A stretch of DNA of 49,453 nucleotides from Oscillospiraceae bacterium (lineage in GTDB: Bacteria; Bacillota; Clostridia; Oscillospirales; Ruminococcaceae), in contig JALEHK010000085.1 in the NCBI GenBank assembly GCA_022770625.1, positions 1 through 49,453 on the forward strand, written 5' to 3'. This document shows positions 14,771 to 25,197 of the stretch, piece by piece (position 1 is the stretch's first letter; every line of letters starts with the position of its first letter). The notes beneath the pieces are model-generated. The model ran no database searches. It was not told where the DNA came from and worked only from the letters and a program-made list of their open reading frames with translations. Position numbers and translations under genes: made by a program.

Positions 14771-15781
14771 TTATTCCAGTCCCTTGCTCTTTACGATATA
14801 ATTCCAGGAATCGCGGCACATCTCTTCGATGCCGAGCGTTGCTTCCCAGTGCAGTTCATTTTTAGCCTTGGTCGGATCGGCATAGCAGGCAGCAATATCG
14901 CCCGCCCGTCTTTCGACGATCTGATAGGGGACTTTGCGGCCGCTGTACTTTTCAAACGCCCGGACGATCTCGAGAACCGAATATCCGTGGCCGGTGCCGA
15001 GGTTGAAAGCATCGACTCCCTTGTGGCTGCGAACCCATGCAATGGCCGAAAGATGTCCTTTTGCGAGGTCAACGACGTGGATGTAATCCCGCACGCCGGT
15101 TCCGTCGGGGGTATCGTAGTCGTCTCCGTAGACCGAAAGATGGTCAAGCTCTCCGCAGGCGACCCGTGCGACATAGGGCAGAAGATTATTCGGAATGCCG
15201 TCCGGCTCTTCACCGATCAGTCCCGAAGGATGTGCGCCGATCGGATTGAAATACCGAAGAAGCGCGACTGTCCAATCTTTGTCCGGTACACAGAGATCGC
15301 TTAAGATCCGCTCGATCATCAGCTTGGTCGTGCCGTAAGGATTGGTGGTGGAGAGGGGAAAGTCCTCCCGGATCGGGAGAGACGCCGGCGCGCCGTAAAC
15401 GGTGGCAGAGGAGGAGAAAACGATATTCTTGACTCCGTGCGCTTTCATCTGCCGGCAGAGGACGAGTGTCCCGGTGAGGTTGTTGTCATAATATTCAAGC
15501 GGCTTAGCAACGCTTTCGCCGACCGCCTTGAGAGCCGCGAAATGGATCACCGAGTCGATATCGGGATTTTCATCAAAGACCCGCTTGACCCCGTTTTCAT
15601 CTCTCAGATCGACCGCGTAAAAACCAAAATCTTTTCCGGAGATCCGGCGGATCTTATCGAGGACAGAGGGCTTGGAGTTGGAAAAGTTATCGAGGATGAT
15701 GACCTTTTCTCCCGCGCCGAGCAGTTCAACCACGGTATGAGAGCCGATAAATCCGGCACCGCCGGTAACCAGTACTGCCAT
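14771..15781 (-). CDS. galE: UDP-glucose 4-epimerase
   Basis: 336-aa extended short-chain dehydrogenase that interconverts UDP-glucose and UDP-galactose. TGGAGFIGSH (6-15) binds NAD, SSSATVYG contains the catalytic Ser (about 124-126), and Y149-x3-K153 completes the triad. Full length and monocistronic, with a sigma-A promoter upstream and a terminator downstream. It may serve galactose use (a GH2 beta-galactosidase lies 12 kb away) and surface glycan synthesis. Confidence 0.94.
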   Translation of the reverse strand: MAVLVTGGAGFIGSHTVVELLGAGEKVIILDNFSNSKPSVLDKIRRISGKDFGFYAVDLRDENGVKRVFDENPDIDSVIHFAALKAVGESVAKPLEYYDNNLTGTLVLCRQMKAHGVKNIVFSSSATVYGAPASLPIREDFPLSTTNPYGTTKLMIERILSDLCVPDKDWTVALLRYFNPIGAHPSGLIGEEPDGIPNNLLPYVARVACGELDHLSVYGDDYDTPDGTGVRDYIHVVDLAKGHLSAIAWVRSHKGVDAFNLGTGHGYSVLEIVRAFEKYSGRKVPYQIVERRAGDIAACYADPTKAKNELHWEATLGIEEMCRDSWNYIVKSKGLE

Positions 15782-15849
15782 AAATGTACCTTCCTTTCAT
15801 GAAAACATAAACTGGATTCAGGAAAAACGGAAAATTCCGTTTCCGTTTC

Positions 15850-15878
15850 AGTATATCCTCTTTTCCCCGGTTCGTCAA
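15850..15878 (-). promoter_or_regulatory. Sigma-A promoter of galE
   Basis: On the minus strand -35 TTGACG (15873-15878), 17-bp spacer, -10 TATACT (15850-15855), about 70 nt upstream of the galE ATG. Confidence 0.8.
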
Positions 15879-15972
15879 CCGATTTTGACACTTTGGACAA
15901 ATCCGTAAACAAATCCATAAAATAACCCAACTCTTTTTTTCGGAAGAAAGTGCAAAATTCCACGAAGTATGC

Positions 15973-15978
15973 TATAAT
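15973..15978 (+). promoter_or_regulatory. Extended -10 promoter of the yfmF operon
   Basis: TGC-TATAAT, a perfect extended -10, with a weak GTGCAA -35 at 17 bp. Transcription should begin near 15985, exactly at the first copy of the hairpin repeat. Confidence 0.7.
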
Positions 15979-15980
15979 AG

Positions 15981-16109
15981 ATGCTACGGAACAAGTTCCG
16001 TGGCCGCTATCGAGTTTTGCGCAGCAAAACTCAGCAAGGAAAATTTTCAAATGCTGCGGAACAAGTTCCGTGGCCGCTGCTGAGTTTTTCTGCGCAAAAC
16101 TCAGCAAGG
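15981..16109 (+). repeat. Tandem 59-bp double-hairpin repeat in the yfmF leader
   Basis: Two copies (15981-16039 and 16051-16109, period 70 bp, about 50 of 59 bases identical). Each holds a tight dyad CGGAAC-AA-GTTCCG and then a second hairpin, GAGTTTTGC/GCAAAACTC in copy 1 and CTGAGTTTT/AAAACTCAG in copy 2, ending in AGCAAGG. Base changes in the second hairpin partly keep its pairing. The element lies in the predicted 5' UTR. I know no Rfam family that it clearly matches. Confidence 0.75.
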
Positions 16110-16127
16110 GAATTTATTAAAATCACA

Positions 16128-16172
16128 GCGTCCGATACCGAAGGGGCAATCCGGACGCGGCCTTATTTTATC
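16128..16172 (+). terminator. Possible attenuator hairpin before yfmF
   Basis: GCGTCCG (16128-16134) pairs with CGGACGC (16152-16158), followed by a T-rich stretch (CCTTATTTTAT). It is located after the two repeats and just before the first gene, as an attenuator would be. The tail is not a clean T-run, so this is tentative. Confidence 0.4.
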
Positions 16173-16190
16173 AAGTAAAGGAATGATCAC

Positions 16191-17507
16191 ATGGGGAACT
16201 TTCCTCATCAGTATACGGCTCTGGGCGAGGGCGTGAGCTTCGGAAGTATTCCGATGGATCGCTTTCATTCAAGCCTTCTGGCCGTCAGTCTTATTCTCCC
16301 GCTTTCCCGTGAAACGGTGACCGAAAACGCGCTCGTTTCGCTGATGCTCGGCAAGAGCACCCGCGATTATCCGACCTACCGGCTGTTTTCCCGCCGTCTG
16401 GGTCAGCTGTACGGAGCCATCGCCGGAAGCAGTGTCCAGAAGCTGGGCGATGAAGAGAGCCTGACCTTCGTTGTCTCGACCATCGATTCTTCGCTGGCGC
16501 TAGGCGGAGAGGATCTGCTTAAAGAAAGCGCCGAGCTGCTGCTTTCGATGCTTTTCCGCCCGATGATCGAGAACGGCGCGTTTGCCGAAGAGACCTTCCG
16601 GATCCAGAAGAAATATCTGGCCGATTCGATCCGCGCCGAGATCAACGAAAAGCGCCGCTATGCCGTCAGCCAGACGCTTCGTCTGATGTTGGGGGATGAG
16701 CCGGGCGGGCTTCCGATGTACGGATTTCTGGACGAGCTGGAGAAGATCACCCCCGCTTCCGCCGCGAAAGCCTACGAGCGGATCTTAAAGACGAGCCGGG
16801 TCGAGATTGTCCATGTCGGTTCCGGCAACGCCGAAAGCGTTCGTCCGCTCTTTGAAAAGGCGTTTACCGGCGCGTTTGCCGAAGGAAGAAAGCCCTGCGT
16901 CCGGGTTCAGAACCATCCGTCCATCAGCGACGCCCCCATAAAAACCGGTAGCGACAGCTTCCCGGTCGTTCAGTCCAAGCTCTGCATCGGCTACCGGGTC
17001 GATCTGACCCCCGATAGCGATAACCTTCAGGCGATGCGGATGATGACGGCGATTCTCGGCGGAACGACGACCTCCAAGCTTTTCTTAAACGTCCGCGAGA
17101 AAAAGGGCCTGTGCTACTACTGCGGGGCGAGTATGGACCGCACCAAAGGCCTTCTGCTGATCGATTCCGGCGTTCGCCCGGATAACGCCGAGAAGGCGAA
17201 GGAAGCGATCTTTGAAGAGGTCGAGGCGATGCGCCGGGGCGATTTTACCGACGAGGATATGCGCTTTGCGCTTTTGTCTTTGCAGAATACCTTCCGCTCG
17301 GTCGAGGAATCTATCTTCTCGGTGGAGAGCTACTACCGGGCGCAGAAGATTTTCGGTATCCGTGAGACGCCCGAGGATCAGTGCGCGGCCCTTGAAACCG
17401 TCACCCGCGAGCAGATCATTGCCGCCGCCAATATGCTGCATCTCGATACCGTCTATCTGCTCAATGGAACCGGTTCGGGCGAAGAGGAGGAAGCTGATGA
17501 TGAATAA
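16191..17507 (+). CDS. yfmF: M16-family peptidase-like protein, inactive subunit (YfmF-like)
   Basis: 438-aa insulinase/MPP-fold protein. It lacks the HxxEH zinc motif in the N-terminal domain and keeps the C-terminal domain with NVREKKGLCYYCGA (the R/Y region that binds peptide in the partner). This matches the non-catalytic half of the YfmF/YfmH heterodimer. It overlaps yfmH by 11 nt, indicating coupled translation. The C-terminus is acidic (EEEEADDE). The substrate is unknown; such pairs usually degrade or process small peptides. Confidence 0.85.
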   Translation: MGNFPHQYTALGEGVSFGSIPMDRFHSSLLAVSLILPLSRETVTENALVSLMLGKSTRDYPTYRLFSRRLGQLYGAIAGSSVQKLGDEESLTFVVSTIDSSLALGGEDLLKESAELLLSMLFRPMIENGAFAEETFRIQKKYLADSIRAEINEKRRYAVSQTLRLMLGDEPGGLPMYGFLDELEKITPASAAKAYERILKTSRVEIVHVGSGNAESVRPLFEKAFTGAFAEGRKPCVRVQNHPSISDAPIKTGSDSFPVVQSKLCIGYRVDLTPDSDNLQAMRMMTAILGGTTTSKLFLNVREKKGLCYYCGASMDRTKGLLLIDSGVRPDNAEKAKEAIFEEVEAMRRGDFTDEDMRFALLSLQNTFRSVEESIFSVESYYRAQKIFGIRETPEDQCAALETVTREQIIAAANMLHLDTVYLLNGTGSGEEEEADDE

Positions 17508-18780
17508 AGAAGTGATTTCCGACGCAAGACTCGGGATTTCGTATATCCGCTGCAAGCATCCTTCCGGCCTGACCGTTTTGCTCTATCCGATGAAGGGCTT
17601 TTCGACAGCCTACGCACTTTTCGGCACCAACTACGGCTCGGTCGATACCTGCTTCCGGAAAAAAGGGGAGCCGTCTTTTACGACTGTTCCGGAGGGAATC
17701 GCCCATTATCTGGAGCATAAGCTGTTCGAAAGTGAGGACGGAGACGCCTTCCGGCTGTTCGCCGAAACGGGCGCCGACGCCAACGCCTATACCTCTTTTG
17801 ACCGCACCTGCTACCTTTTCTCCTGCACGTCCAACTTTTCCGAGTCGCTGCGCGCCCTTCTGACCTTTGTTCAGCACCCCTATTTCACCAAAGAAACGGT
17901 GCAGAAGGAGCAGGGAATCATCGGTCAGGAGATTCGTATGTATCAGGACTCGGCGGGATGGAGAGTGCTGTTTGAGCTGTTGGGGTGTCTCTACGAAAAT
18001 TCGCCCGTCCGGATCGATATTGCCGGTACCGAGGAGTCGATCGCAAAGATCACGCCCGAACTGCTTTATACCTGCTACGACGTTTTTTACAACCTGAATA
18101 ATATGGTGCTCTCGATCGCCGGCAGCTTTGATCCGGAGGAGGCGCTGAAGATTATTGAGGAAAACGTGAAGGAAGGTACACCGGTCGAGATCGACCGCGC
18201 GCCTTATCAGGAACGCTGCGAAGCGCTCCGGCCCCGCGCCGACCTCACGATGGACGTTGCCCAGCCGCAGTTTTCCATCGGCTTCAAGCAGCGCCCGGCG
18301 GAGGACGAAAAAGCCTTTATCCGCCAGCAGTTCGAGCTTGAGATCCTGCATGAACTGCTGATCGGTTCGACTTCGGCGCTGTACGAAAAACTGCTGCACG
18401 AGGGTCTTGTCAACTCCACCTTCGGCACCGAAGTCTTTTCCGGAAGAGGATTTCTCGTTTCCCTTTTCAGCGGCGAGTCGGAAGCGCCGGAAAAGGTTCA
18501 GCAGGCGCTCCTCTCCGAAATTTCCCGGGTGGGGAAAGAGGGGATCGACCGTGGCGATTTCCTTTCCTGCAAAAACGCGATCTACGGCCGGATGCTGCGG
18601 ACTCTTTACGATGTCGAGGATTCGGCGACCGCTCTTCTGGGCGCGGAGATGTCGGGACTTGGGCTGCTTGAAACGGTAAACCTTTTGGCGGATATTACCC
18701 CCGAGGCAGTCGAAGCCCGTCTGAAAAGCGATTTCGACCCCCGCTGCATGGCGCTTTCGGTCGTTCATCCCCGCAAATAA
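17497..18780 (+). CDS. yfmH: Zinc-dependent M16 peptidase (YfmH-like)
   Basis: 427-aa catalytic partner of the preceding gene. The inverted zinc motif is H70-YL-E73-H74, and EQGIIGQEIRMY, carrying the third ligand region, lies near 138-149. Start ATG 17497 is 6 nt after GAGGAGG and lies inside the end of yfmF. The C-terminal M16 domain is present. The predicted protein has no signal peptide and is probably cytosolic. Confidence 0.88.
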   Translation: MMNKEVISDARLGISYIRCKHPSGLTVLLYPMKGFSTAYALFGTNYGSVDTCFRKKGEPSFTTVPEGIAHYLEHKLFESEDGDAFRLFAETGADANAYTSFDRTCYLFSCTSNFSESLRALLTFVQHPYFTKETVQKEQGIIGQEIRMYQDSAGWRVLFELLGCLYENSPVRIDIAGTEESIAKITPELLYTCYDVFYNLNNMVLSIAGSFDPEEALKIIEENVKEGTPVEIDRAPYQERCEALRPRADLTMDVAQPQFSIGFKQRPAEDEKAFIRQQFELEILHELLIGSTSALYEKLLHEGLVNSTFGTEVFSGRGFLVSLFSGESEAPEKVQQALLSEISRVGKEGIDRGDFLSCKNAIYGRMLRTLYDVEDSATALLGAEMSGLGLLETVNLLADITPEAVEARLKSDFDPRCMALSVVHPRK

Positions 18781-18802
18781 TAACCAAGGTAGGTGTATTA
18801 AA

Positions 18803-19897
18803 ATGTATACAGTCAGCTTCCCGAAACTGGGACTTGATTTTACCATGAACCCGACCGCCTTTTCGATCGGAAACGTCCATATCGCGTGGTATGGGATCAT
18901 CATCGCCGTCGGCATCCTTCTCGCGATGTTTATGGCCTTCAAAAACTGCAAGCGGTTCGGCGTCAACAGCGATAAGCTGGTCGATGTTGTTTTAGGCGGC
19001 CTGATCGGCGGCGTTGTCGGCGCAAGACTTTACTACGTCGCTTTTTCATGGAGCGATTATAAAGATAATCTCTCGTCAATCTGGCACACATGGGAAGGCG
19101 GTATGGCGATTTACGGCGGCGTCATCGGCGCGTTTTTAGTCGGAATGATCGTCGCCCGCTGTCATAAAATGCGGGTTTTGCCGGTACTGGACGTTGCGGC
19201 GCTCGGCTTCCTGATCGGACAGGGGATCGGCCGCTGGGGAAACTTTGTCAACAGCGAAGCGTTCGGCTGCAACACCGATCTTCCCTGGGGCATGACCGGA
19301 AGCCGGATCGTCTCCTATCTTTCCGACAGCAAAAACGTCGCGACGCTGACCTCGCTCGGCGTGACCGTTGACCCGAACGCACCGGTTCATCCCTGCTTCC
19401 TCTACGAATCCATCTGGTGCCTTCTGGGCTTTGTGCTTCTTTACCTCTATTCCAAACACCGCCGGTTTGACGGTGAGATCTTTATCATGTACCTTGGCTG
19501 GTACGGCTTTGAGCGGATGTTTGTCGAAGGACTGCGCACCGACTCGCTGCTGATCGGAAAGATCCGTATTTCCCAGCTCCTTGCGGGTCTGCTCTTTGTC
19601 GCCTGCCTGATCACCTGGCTTGTCATCCGCGGAAAGATCCGCGCCGCTCACGATGATAATTATCTCCGCTGCTACGCAAAAACCGAGCAGTGGGAGAAAG
19701 ACGAGGCGGATTATGCCGCCGAACAAGCTCTGCGCGCCGATAAGGAAAAGTGGAAAGCGGAGAAAAAACGCCGCAAAGAAGAGCGCTCTGCCGCTAAAAC
19801 CGCAGCTGACGTTGCCAAAAAAGGGGAATCCGCTTCGGCGCCTGAAAAGGACGAAGCTGACGAAAAGGCGCCCGAAGACGCCGGTTCCGATAAATAA
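18803..19897 (+). CDS. lgt: Prolipoprotein diacylglyceryl transferase
   Basis: Transfers diacylglycerol from phosphatidylglycerol to the lipobox Cys of prolipoproteins in the cytoplasmic membrane. The Lgt signature GQGIGRWGNFVNSEAFG and the HPCFLYES motif are present, with about seven membrane segments. The protein (364 aa) is longer than usual because of a highly charged Lys/Glu/Ala C-terminal tail of about 80 residues, predicted to be helical or disordered in the cytoplasm. It lies in an operon with yfmFH and folD. Confidence 0.94.
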   Translation: MYTVSFPKLGLDFTMNPTAFSIGNVHIAWYGIIIAVGILLAMFMAFKNCKRFGVNSDKLVDVVLGGLIGGVVGARLYYVAFSWSDYKDNLSSIWHTWEGGMAIYGGVIGAFLVGMIVARCHKMRVLPVLDVAALGFLIGQGIGRWGNFVNSEAFGCNTDLPWGMTGSRIVSYLSDSKNVATLTSLGVTVDPNAPVHPCFLYESIWCLLGFVLLYLYSKHRRFDGEIFIMYLGWYGFERMFVEGLRTDSLLIGKIRISQLLAGLLFVACLITWLVIRGKIRAAHDDNYLRCYAKTEQWEKDEADYAAEQALRADKEKWKAEKKRRKEERSAAKTAADVAKKGESASAPEKDEADEKAPEDAGSDK

Positions 19898-19942
19898 AAA
19901 GAGGATCGTCTGTACAGACGTCCAAAAAAGGAAGGGTTTGAA

Positions 19943-20800
19943 ATGGCACAAATCATCGATGGGAAAAAGATTTCGGCCGAGGTCAAGGCTGGCGTTGCCG
20001 CTGAGGTCGCCGCTTTGAAGGAAAAGGGCGTGTCGGTCGGACTGGCGGTCGTGATCGTCGGGAACAATCCCGCTTCCCGCGTCTACGTCAACAACAAGAA
20101 AAAGGCCTGCGCCGCCTGCGGAATCGACTCGTACGAGTACGCGCTTCCCGAGGAAACGACCGAGGAAGAGCTGCTCCGGCTGATCGACCAGCTGAATCAC
20201 GACTCGAAAGTAAATGGTATTCTTGTTCAGCTTCCTGTTCCGAAACAGATCGACGATCATAAGATCATCGCCGCGATCTCGCCGCTCAAGGACGTAGACG
20301 CCTTCACCGAAGGAAACGTCGGAAAGATCATGATCGGCGAGTACAACTTCCTGCCCTGCACGCCCGCCGGCTGCATGGATCTGATCGATTCGACCGGCGT
20401 TTCGGTCGATGGGAAGAACTGTGTCGTGATCGGACGCAGCAACATTGTCGGAAAGCCGATGGCGATGCTTCTGCTCCACCGCAACGGCACCGTCACCATC
20501 TGCCACAGCCACACGAAAAACCTCCGCGAGATCTGTTCGCAGGCGGATATCCTCGTCGCGGCGGTCGGAAAGGCCGGTTTTGTAACGGCGGATATGGTCA
20601 AGGAAGGCGCGGTCGTGATCGACGTCGGAATGAACCGCAATGCCGAAGGGAAGCTCTGCGGCGACGTTGACTTTGAGGCAGTCGAGAAGAAAGCGGGCTA
20701 CATCACCCCCGTTCCCGGCGGCGTCGGCCCGATGACGATCGCAACGCTGATGCGCAATACGCTGACCGCCGCGAAGGTTCAAAACGACCTGCTTGGATAA
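19943..20800 (+). CDS. folD: Bifunctional methylenetetrahydrofolate dehydrogenase/cyclohydrolase
   Basis: 285-aa cytosolic enzyme interconverting 5,10-methylene-, methenyl- and 10-formyl-tetrahydrofolate. Y48-V-x2-K52 holds the catalytic Lys; GRSNIVGKP binds NADP and PVPGGVGPMT is the C-terminal signature. Standard length. AAGGAAGG lies before the ATG. It ends the yfmF operon and is followed by a terminator. Confidence 0.95.
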   Translation: MAQIIDGKKISAEVKAGVAAEVAALKEKGVSVGLAVVIVGNNPASRVYVNNKKKACAACGIDSYEYALPEETTEEELLRLIDQLNHDSKVNGILVQLPVPKQIDDHKIIAAISPLKDVDAFTEGNVGKIMIGEYNFLPCTPAGCMDLIDSTGVSVDGKNCVVIGRSNIVGKPMAMLLLHRNGTVTICHSHTKNLREICSQADILVAAVGKAGFVTADMVKEGAVVIDVGMNRNAEGKLCGDVDFEAVEKKAGYITPVPGGVGPMTIATLMRNTLTAAKVQNDLLG

Positions 20801-20816
20801 ACGTTTGGACGAAAGG

Positions 20817-20849
20817 CTCCCCGTGTGAAATTTCATGCGGGGAGTTTTT
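20817..20849 (+). terminator. Terminator after folD
   Basis: Stem CTCCCCG / CGGGGAG with an inner TGAAATTTCA dyad, followed by TTTTT. Confidence 0.9.
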
Positions 20850-20976
20850 GCTGTTTCTCTCTCCCTCTACTTTCCAGTATAGGATGGATTTGCGAACAAG
20901 TCAATAGTATTTACGAACAAATTTTCTTATGTGGATAATATATAGATTTGTATGAAAAATATTAACCAATAAATCG

Positions 20977-21005
20977 TTGCAAAACCGCTTCGATTTTGCT
21001 ATAAT
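20977..21005 (+). promoter_or_regulatory. Sigma-A promoter of malQ
   Basis: -35 TTGCAA (20977-20982), 17-bp spacer, extended -10 TGC-TATAAT (TATAAT at 21000-21005). Confidence 0.85.
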
Positions 21006-21076
21006 GTTGAAGGAATAAAAGCACATAACAGCCGGGGCGTCAGTGTCTCGTCTGTTTTTGAAAGGAAGCATGATTT

Positions 21077-22591
21077 ATGATAAATCGTTCTAGCGGCGTT
21101 CTGCTGCATATTTCCTCACTTCCCGGCGAATACGGAATCGGTTCGTTCGGAAAGGAAGCGGTCGCTTTTGCCCAGCTTCTGCACGACTGCGGCTTTTCCT
21201 ACTGGCAGACCCTGCCGTTTTTGACGGTCGATCAGTACAACTCTCCCTATACGAGCCTGTCGGCTTTCGCCGGAAACCCGTTGTTTATCGACCTTCCGAC
21301 CCTGTATAAAGACGGTTTATTGACCAAGGAAGAACTGGAAGCGAACAAGTACCCGAATCCGTATTCGGCCGATTTCAAATGGCTCCGCGAAACGAGAGGC
21401 GGCGCTTTGCGCCGGGCTTTTTCCCGCGCGGATGAAGCGCTCAGGAAAAAGGTTCGGGCATTTGCTGAGGAAAACGGCTACTGGCTGTCGGATTACGCGC
21501 TTTATGCCGTCCTCAAAGAGAAAAACGAACTGAAATGGTGGCCGGATTGGGAGGATAAGGGGCTGAAATTCCATCGCCCCGAGGCAGTCGAACGGGCGAG
21601 AGCGGAATATGCCGACGAGATTTTGTATCAGGAATTTGTCCAGTACGAATTTTATACCCAGTGGAAGGCAATCAAGAAACAGATTAACGAGATCGGGATC
21701 CGGATCATCGGTGATATGCCATTTTACATTGCGCAGGACAGCGCCGACGTCTGGGGAAAGCGGGAGATGTTCGACATCGACCTTGCCGGAAAGGCGAGAC
21801 GGGTTTCGGGATGCCCGCCCGATTATTTCTCGGCGGACGGTCAGCTCTGGGGTCAGCCGATCTACAACTGGGCTTATCTGAAGGAACACGGGTACGATTG
21901 GTGGATGCGGCGGCTCGGATTTTCATTGCAAATCTACGATATGGTTCGGATCGATCATTTCCGCGCATTTTCGTCCTACTGGTCAGTTCCGGGCGATGCG
22001 CTGACCGCGAAGGAAGGAAAGTGGGTCGAGGGCGCCGGGATGGATTTTTTTGACCGCGTGAAGCTGATTTTCGGCGAAAATGCGCCGATTATTGCCGAAG
22101 ATCTGGGGCTTTTGGACGACGGCGTGATCAACCTGATCCGGGATACCGGCCTTCCGGGGATGCGGGTTTTGCAGTTTGCGTTCATCGACAACTATGACAA
22201 TATTCACCTTCCGCATAACATTCCCAAAAACGCGATCGCCTATACCGGAACCCACGACAACGATACCACGTTCGGCTGGCTGTACGGAACCTCGCCCGAA
22301 AACCGCGAACGGGCGCTTCGCTACTGCGGCTTTGAGGGGGACAACTGGGGCGAGGGCGGATACAAAGCGCCCGCTGTCCGCGCAATGATCCGCGCTCTCT
22401 GGGCAAGCCCCGCCATGCTGGCGATCGCGCCGGTCCAGGATCTGTGCGGTTTCGGCGGCGACTGTAAGATGAATCAGCCCGGGATCCCGGACGGAAACTG
22501 GGCGTTCCGGATCACAGACGACGCGCTTCATCAGATGGACGCCGAATGGATCCGTAAGACCAATCGCACCTATTTCCGCAGCTCGATCTGA
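21077..22591 (+). CDS. malQ: 4-alpha-glucanotransferase (amylomaltase, GH77)
   Basis: 504-aa GH77 enzyme that moves alpha-1,4-glucan chains between acceptors in maltodextrin and glycogen metabolism. The N-terminal RSSGVLLHISSLP block, DMPFYIAQDSADVW, VRIDHFRAF (nucleophile Asp), IIAEDLG (acid/base Glu) and YTGTHDNDT are all present. Start ATG 21077 is preceded by AAAGGAAG. An overlapping ATG at 21070 is in another frame. Monocistronic, with its own promoter and a shared bidirectional terminator. Cytosolic. Confidence 0.95.
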   Translation: MINRSSGVLLHISSLPGEYGIGSFGKEAVAFAQLLHDCGFSYWQTLPFLTVDQYNSPYTSLSAFAGNPLFIDLPTLYKDGLLTKEELEANKYPNPYSADFKWLRETRGGALRRAFSRADEALRKKVRAFAEENGYWLSDYALYAVLKEKNELKWWPDWEDKGLKFHRPEAVERARAEYADEILYQEFVQYEFYTQWKAIKKQINEIGIRIIGDMPFYIAQDSADVWGKREMFDIDLAGKARRVSGCPPDYFSADGQLWGQPIYNWAYLKEHGYDWWMRRLGFSLQIYDMVRIDHFRAFSSYWSVPGDALTAKEGKWVEGAGMDFFDRVKLIFGENAPIIAEDLGLLDDGVINLIRDTGLPGMRVLQFAFIDNYDNIHLPHNIPKNAIAYTGTHDNDTTFGWLYGTSPENRERALRYCGFEGDNWGEGGYKAPAVRAMIRALWASPAMLAIAPVQDLCGFGGDCKMNQPGIPDGNWAFRITDDALHQMDAEWIRKTNRTYFRSSI

Positions 22592-22604
22592 TCCAAAACG
22601 ATGA

Positions 22605-22652
22605 AAAAAGCTCCTCTGTACGACTCTTTTTGAGCCTGCAGAGGAGCTTTTT
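22605..22652. terminator. Bidirectional terminator between malQ and the next convergent gene
   Basis: Perfect stem AAAAAGCTCCTCTG / CAGAGGAGCTTTTT; the A and T flanks allow use on both strands. Confidence 0.92.
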
Positions 22653-22665
22653 GTACCAATAAGGG

Positions 22666-23580
22666 TTACGGGTCTTCCGGACTGAGCGAGCCGTCGCCGC
22701 TCGTGACCGAAAACTTTTCGGCCGGGTCGATCTGTCCGATGTCGATAAGATAGGTCAGCCCGCCGTCGGTCACCATTCTGCACCGGAGCATAAACGGCTT
22801 CTGATTTTTTTCGACCGCTAAAACCGCGCTGTAATAGGTGTAATAGAGGTCTGCGGAGCTGTTTGACGCCGCTTCGGTCGAACTGACGGCGCCGGACGCT
22901 TCGGGGATCCGGTTCCCGGAGAAGGTCATGTAGGTGATCTCGGGATCGCTTTCCTCGTTGATAGTCGTCTCCAGCCAGATGTTTTTCAGGTGATCGGGGA
23001 AGGTCAGGACACAGTTTCCTTCCGGCTGGAAACCGACGTTGACATCGATCCCGTTCCGGGAGCGGGAAAGATCGAAGGAATAGTAAAGCTGAAGATAATC
23101 ATCGGTTGAGATGCCGCTCAGCGTTTCGTACTCCCGGCTTCCGTCTTCTCCGGCGATCGTCACGACGGGGGAAAGGTTTCCGGAATAGGCGGGAAGTTCA
23201 AGCTCCGCCTGATAGCTTCCGCCTTCCTTGACCGCTTCGGCCGAAACGTTGCCGATGCTGACCGAGACCGAATCGCCCGCCCGCAGGGACTTGGGGGTGA
23301 TCTGAACGCTGATGAGCAGATGTCCCTGCGCGCTGACGCCGACTTCGACGCTGGAATGGGAAAGGAGGCTGCCGCTTTCCTGAACCTGATCAGAAAGATC
23401 GTCCAGTTTATCGTTCAGCGTGGTATAGCGAAGATCCTGCTGTTCGGCTAAATGAGTCAGATCATTGATATTCCGTGCCATTTTTGCTGTTCGTCCGAGC
23501 AAAACGGCGTTAAAGATCACACTGACGCCCAGCAACACACCGCCTGCCAGAATAATCGCTTCACGCTGGCGCGCATTCAT
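22666..23580 (-). CDS. Membrane-anchored extracytoplasmic protein, 304 aa, unknown function
   Basis: I do not recognise the family. One N-terminal transmembrane helix (residues about 8-28) is followed by a short coiled-coil-like segment with the LNDKLDDLSDQVQESG region (about 55-70), then a beta-rich domain with Ser/Thr-rich linkers. Segments such as VSAQGHLLISVQITPKSLRAG and VTIAGEDGSREYE suggest two immunoglobulin-like strands. It is likely anchored in the membrane and exposed outside. It follows the arabinofuranosidase gene by 83 nt on the same strand and ends at the shared terminator, so it may be the last gene of that operon. Confidence 0.7.
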   Translation of the reverse strand: MNARQREAIILAGGVLLGVSVIFNAVLLGRTAKMARNINDLTHLAEQQDLRYTTLNDKLDDLSDQVQESGSLLSHSSVEVGVSAQGHLLISVQITPKSLRAGDSVSVSIGNVSAEAVKEGGSYQAELELPAYSGNLSPVVTIAGEDGSREYETLSGISTDDYLQLYYSFDLSRSRNGIDVNVGFQPEGNCVLTFPDHLKNIWLETTINEESDPEITYMTFSGNRIPEASGAVSSTEAASNSSADLYYTYYSAVLAVEKNQKPFMLRCRMVTDGGLTYLIDIGQIDPAEKFSVTSGDGSLSPEDP

Positions 23581-23663
23581 CCGGCCACCATCCTTTCCTG
23601 ATTTTTGCCGAGAAGATTGGGATTTGGAAAGAAAATTTTCAAAAAACGTTTTTGCATAAAAGT

Positions 23664-25190
<1,527 letters not shown>

Positions 25191-25197
25191 TTATTTT

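Noticed and set aside
15981-16109. CRISPR array or IS end
   Set aside because: Only two copies, the 11-nt interval is too short to be a spacer, there are no cas or transposase genes, and the repeat sits in a promoter-proximal leader.
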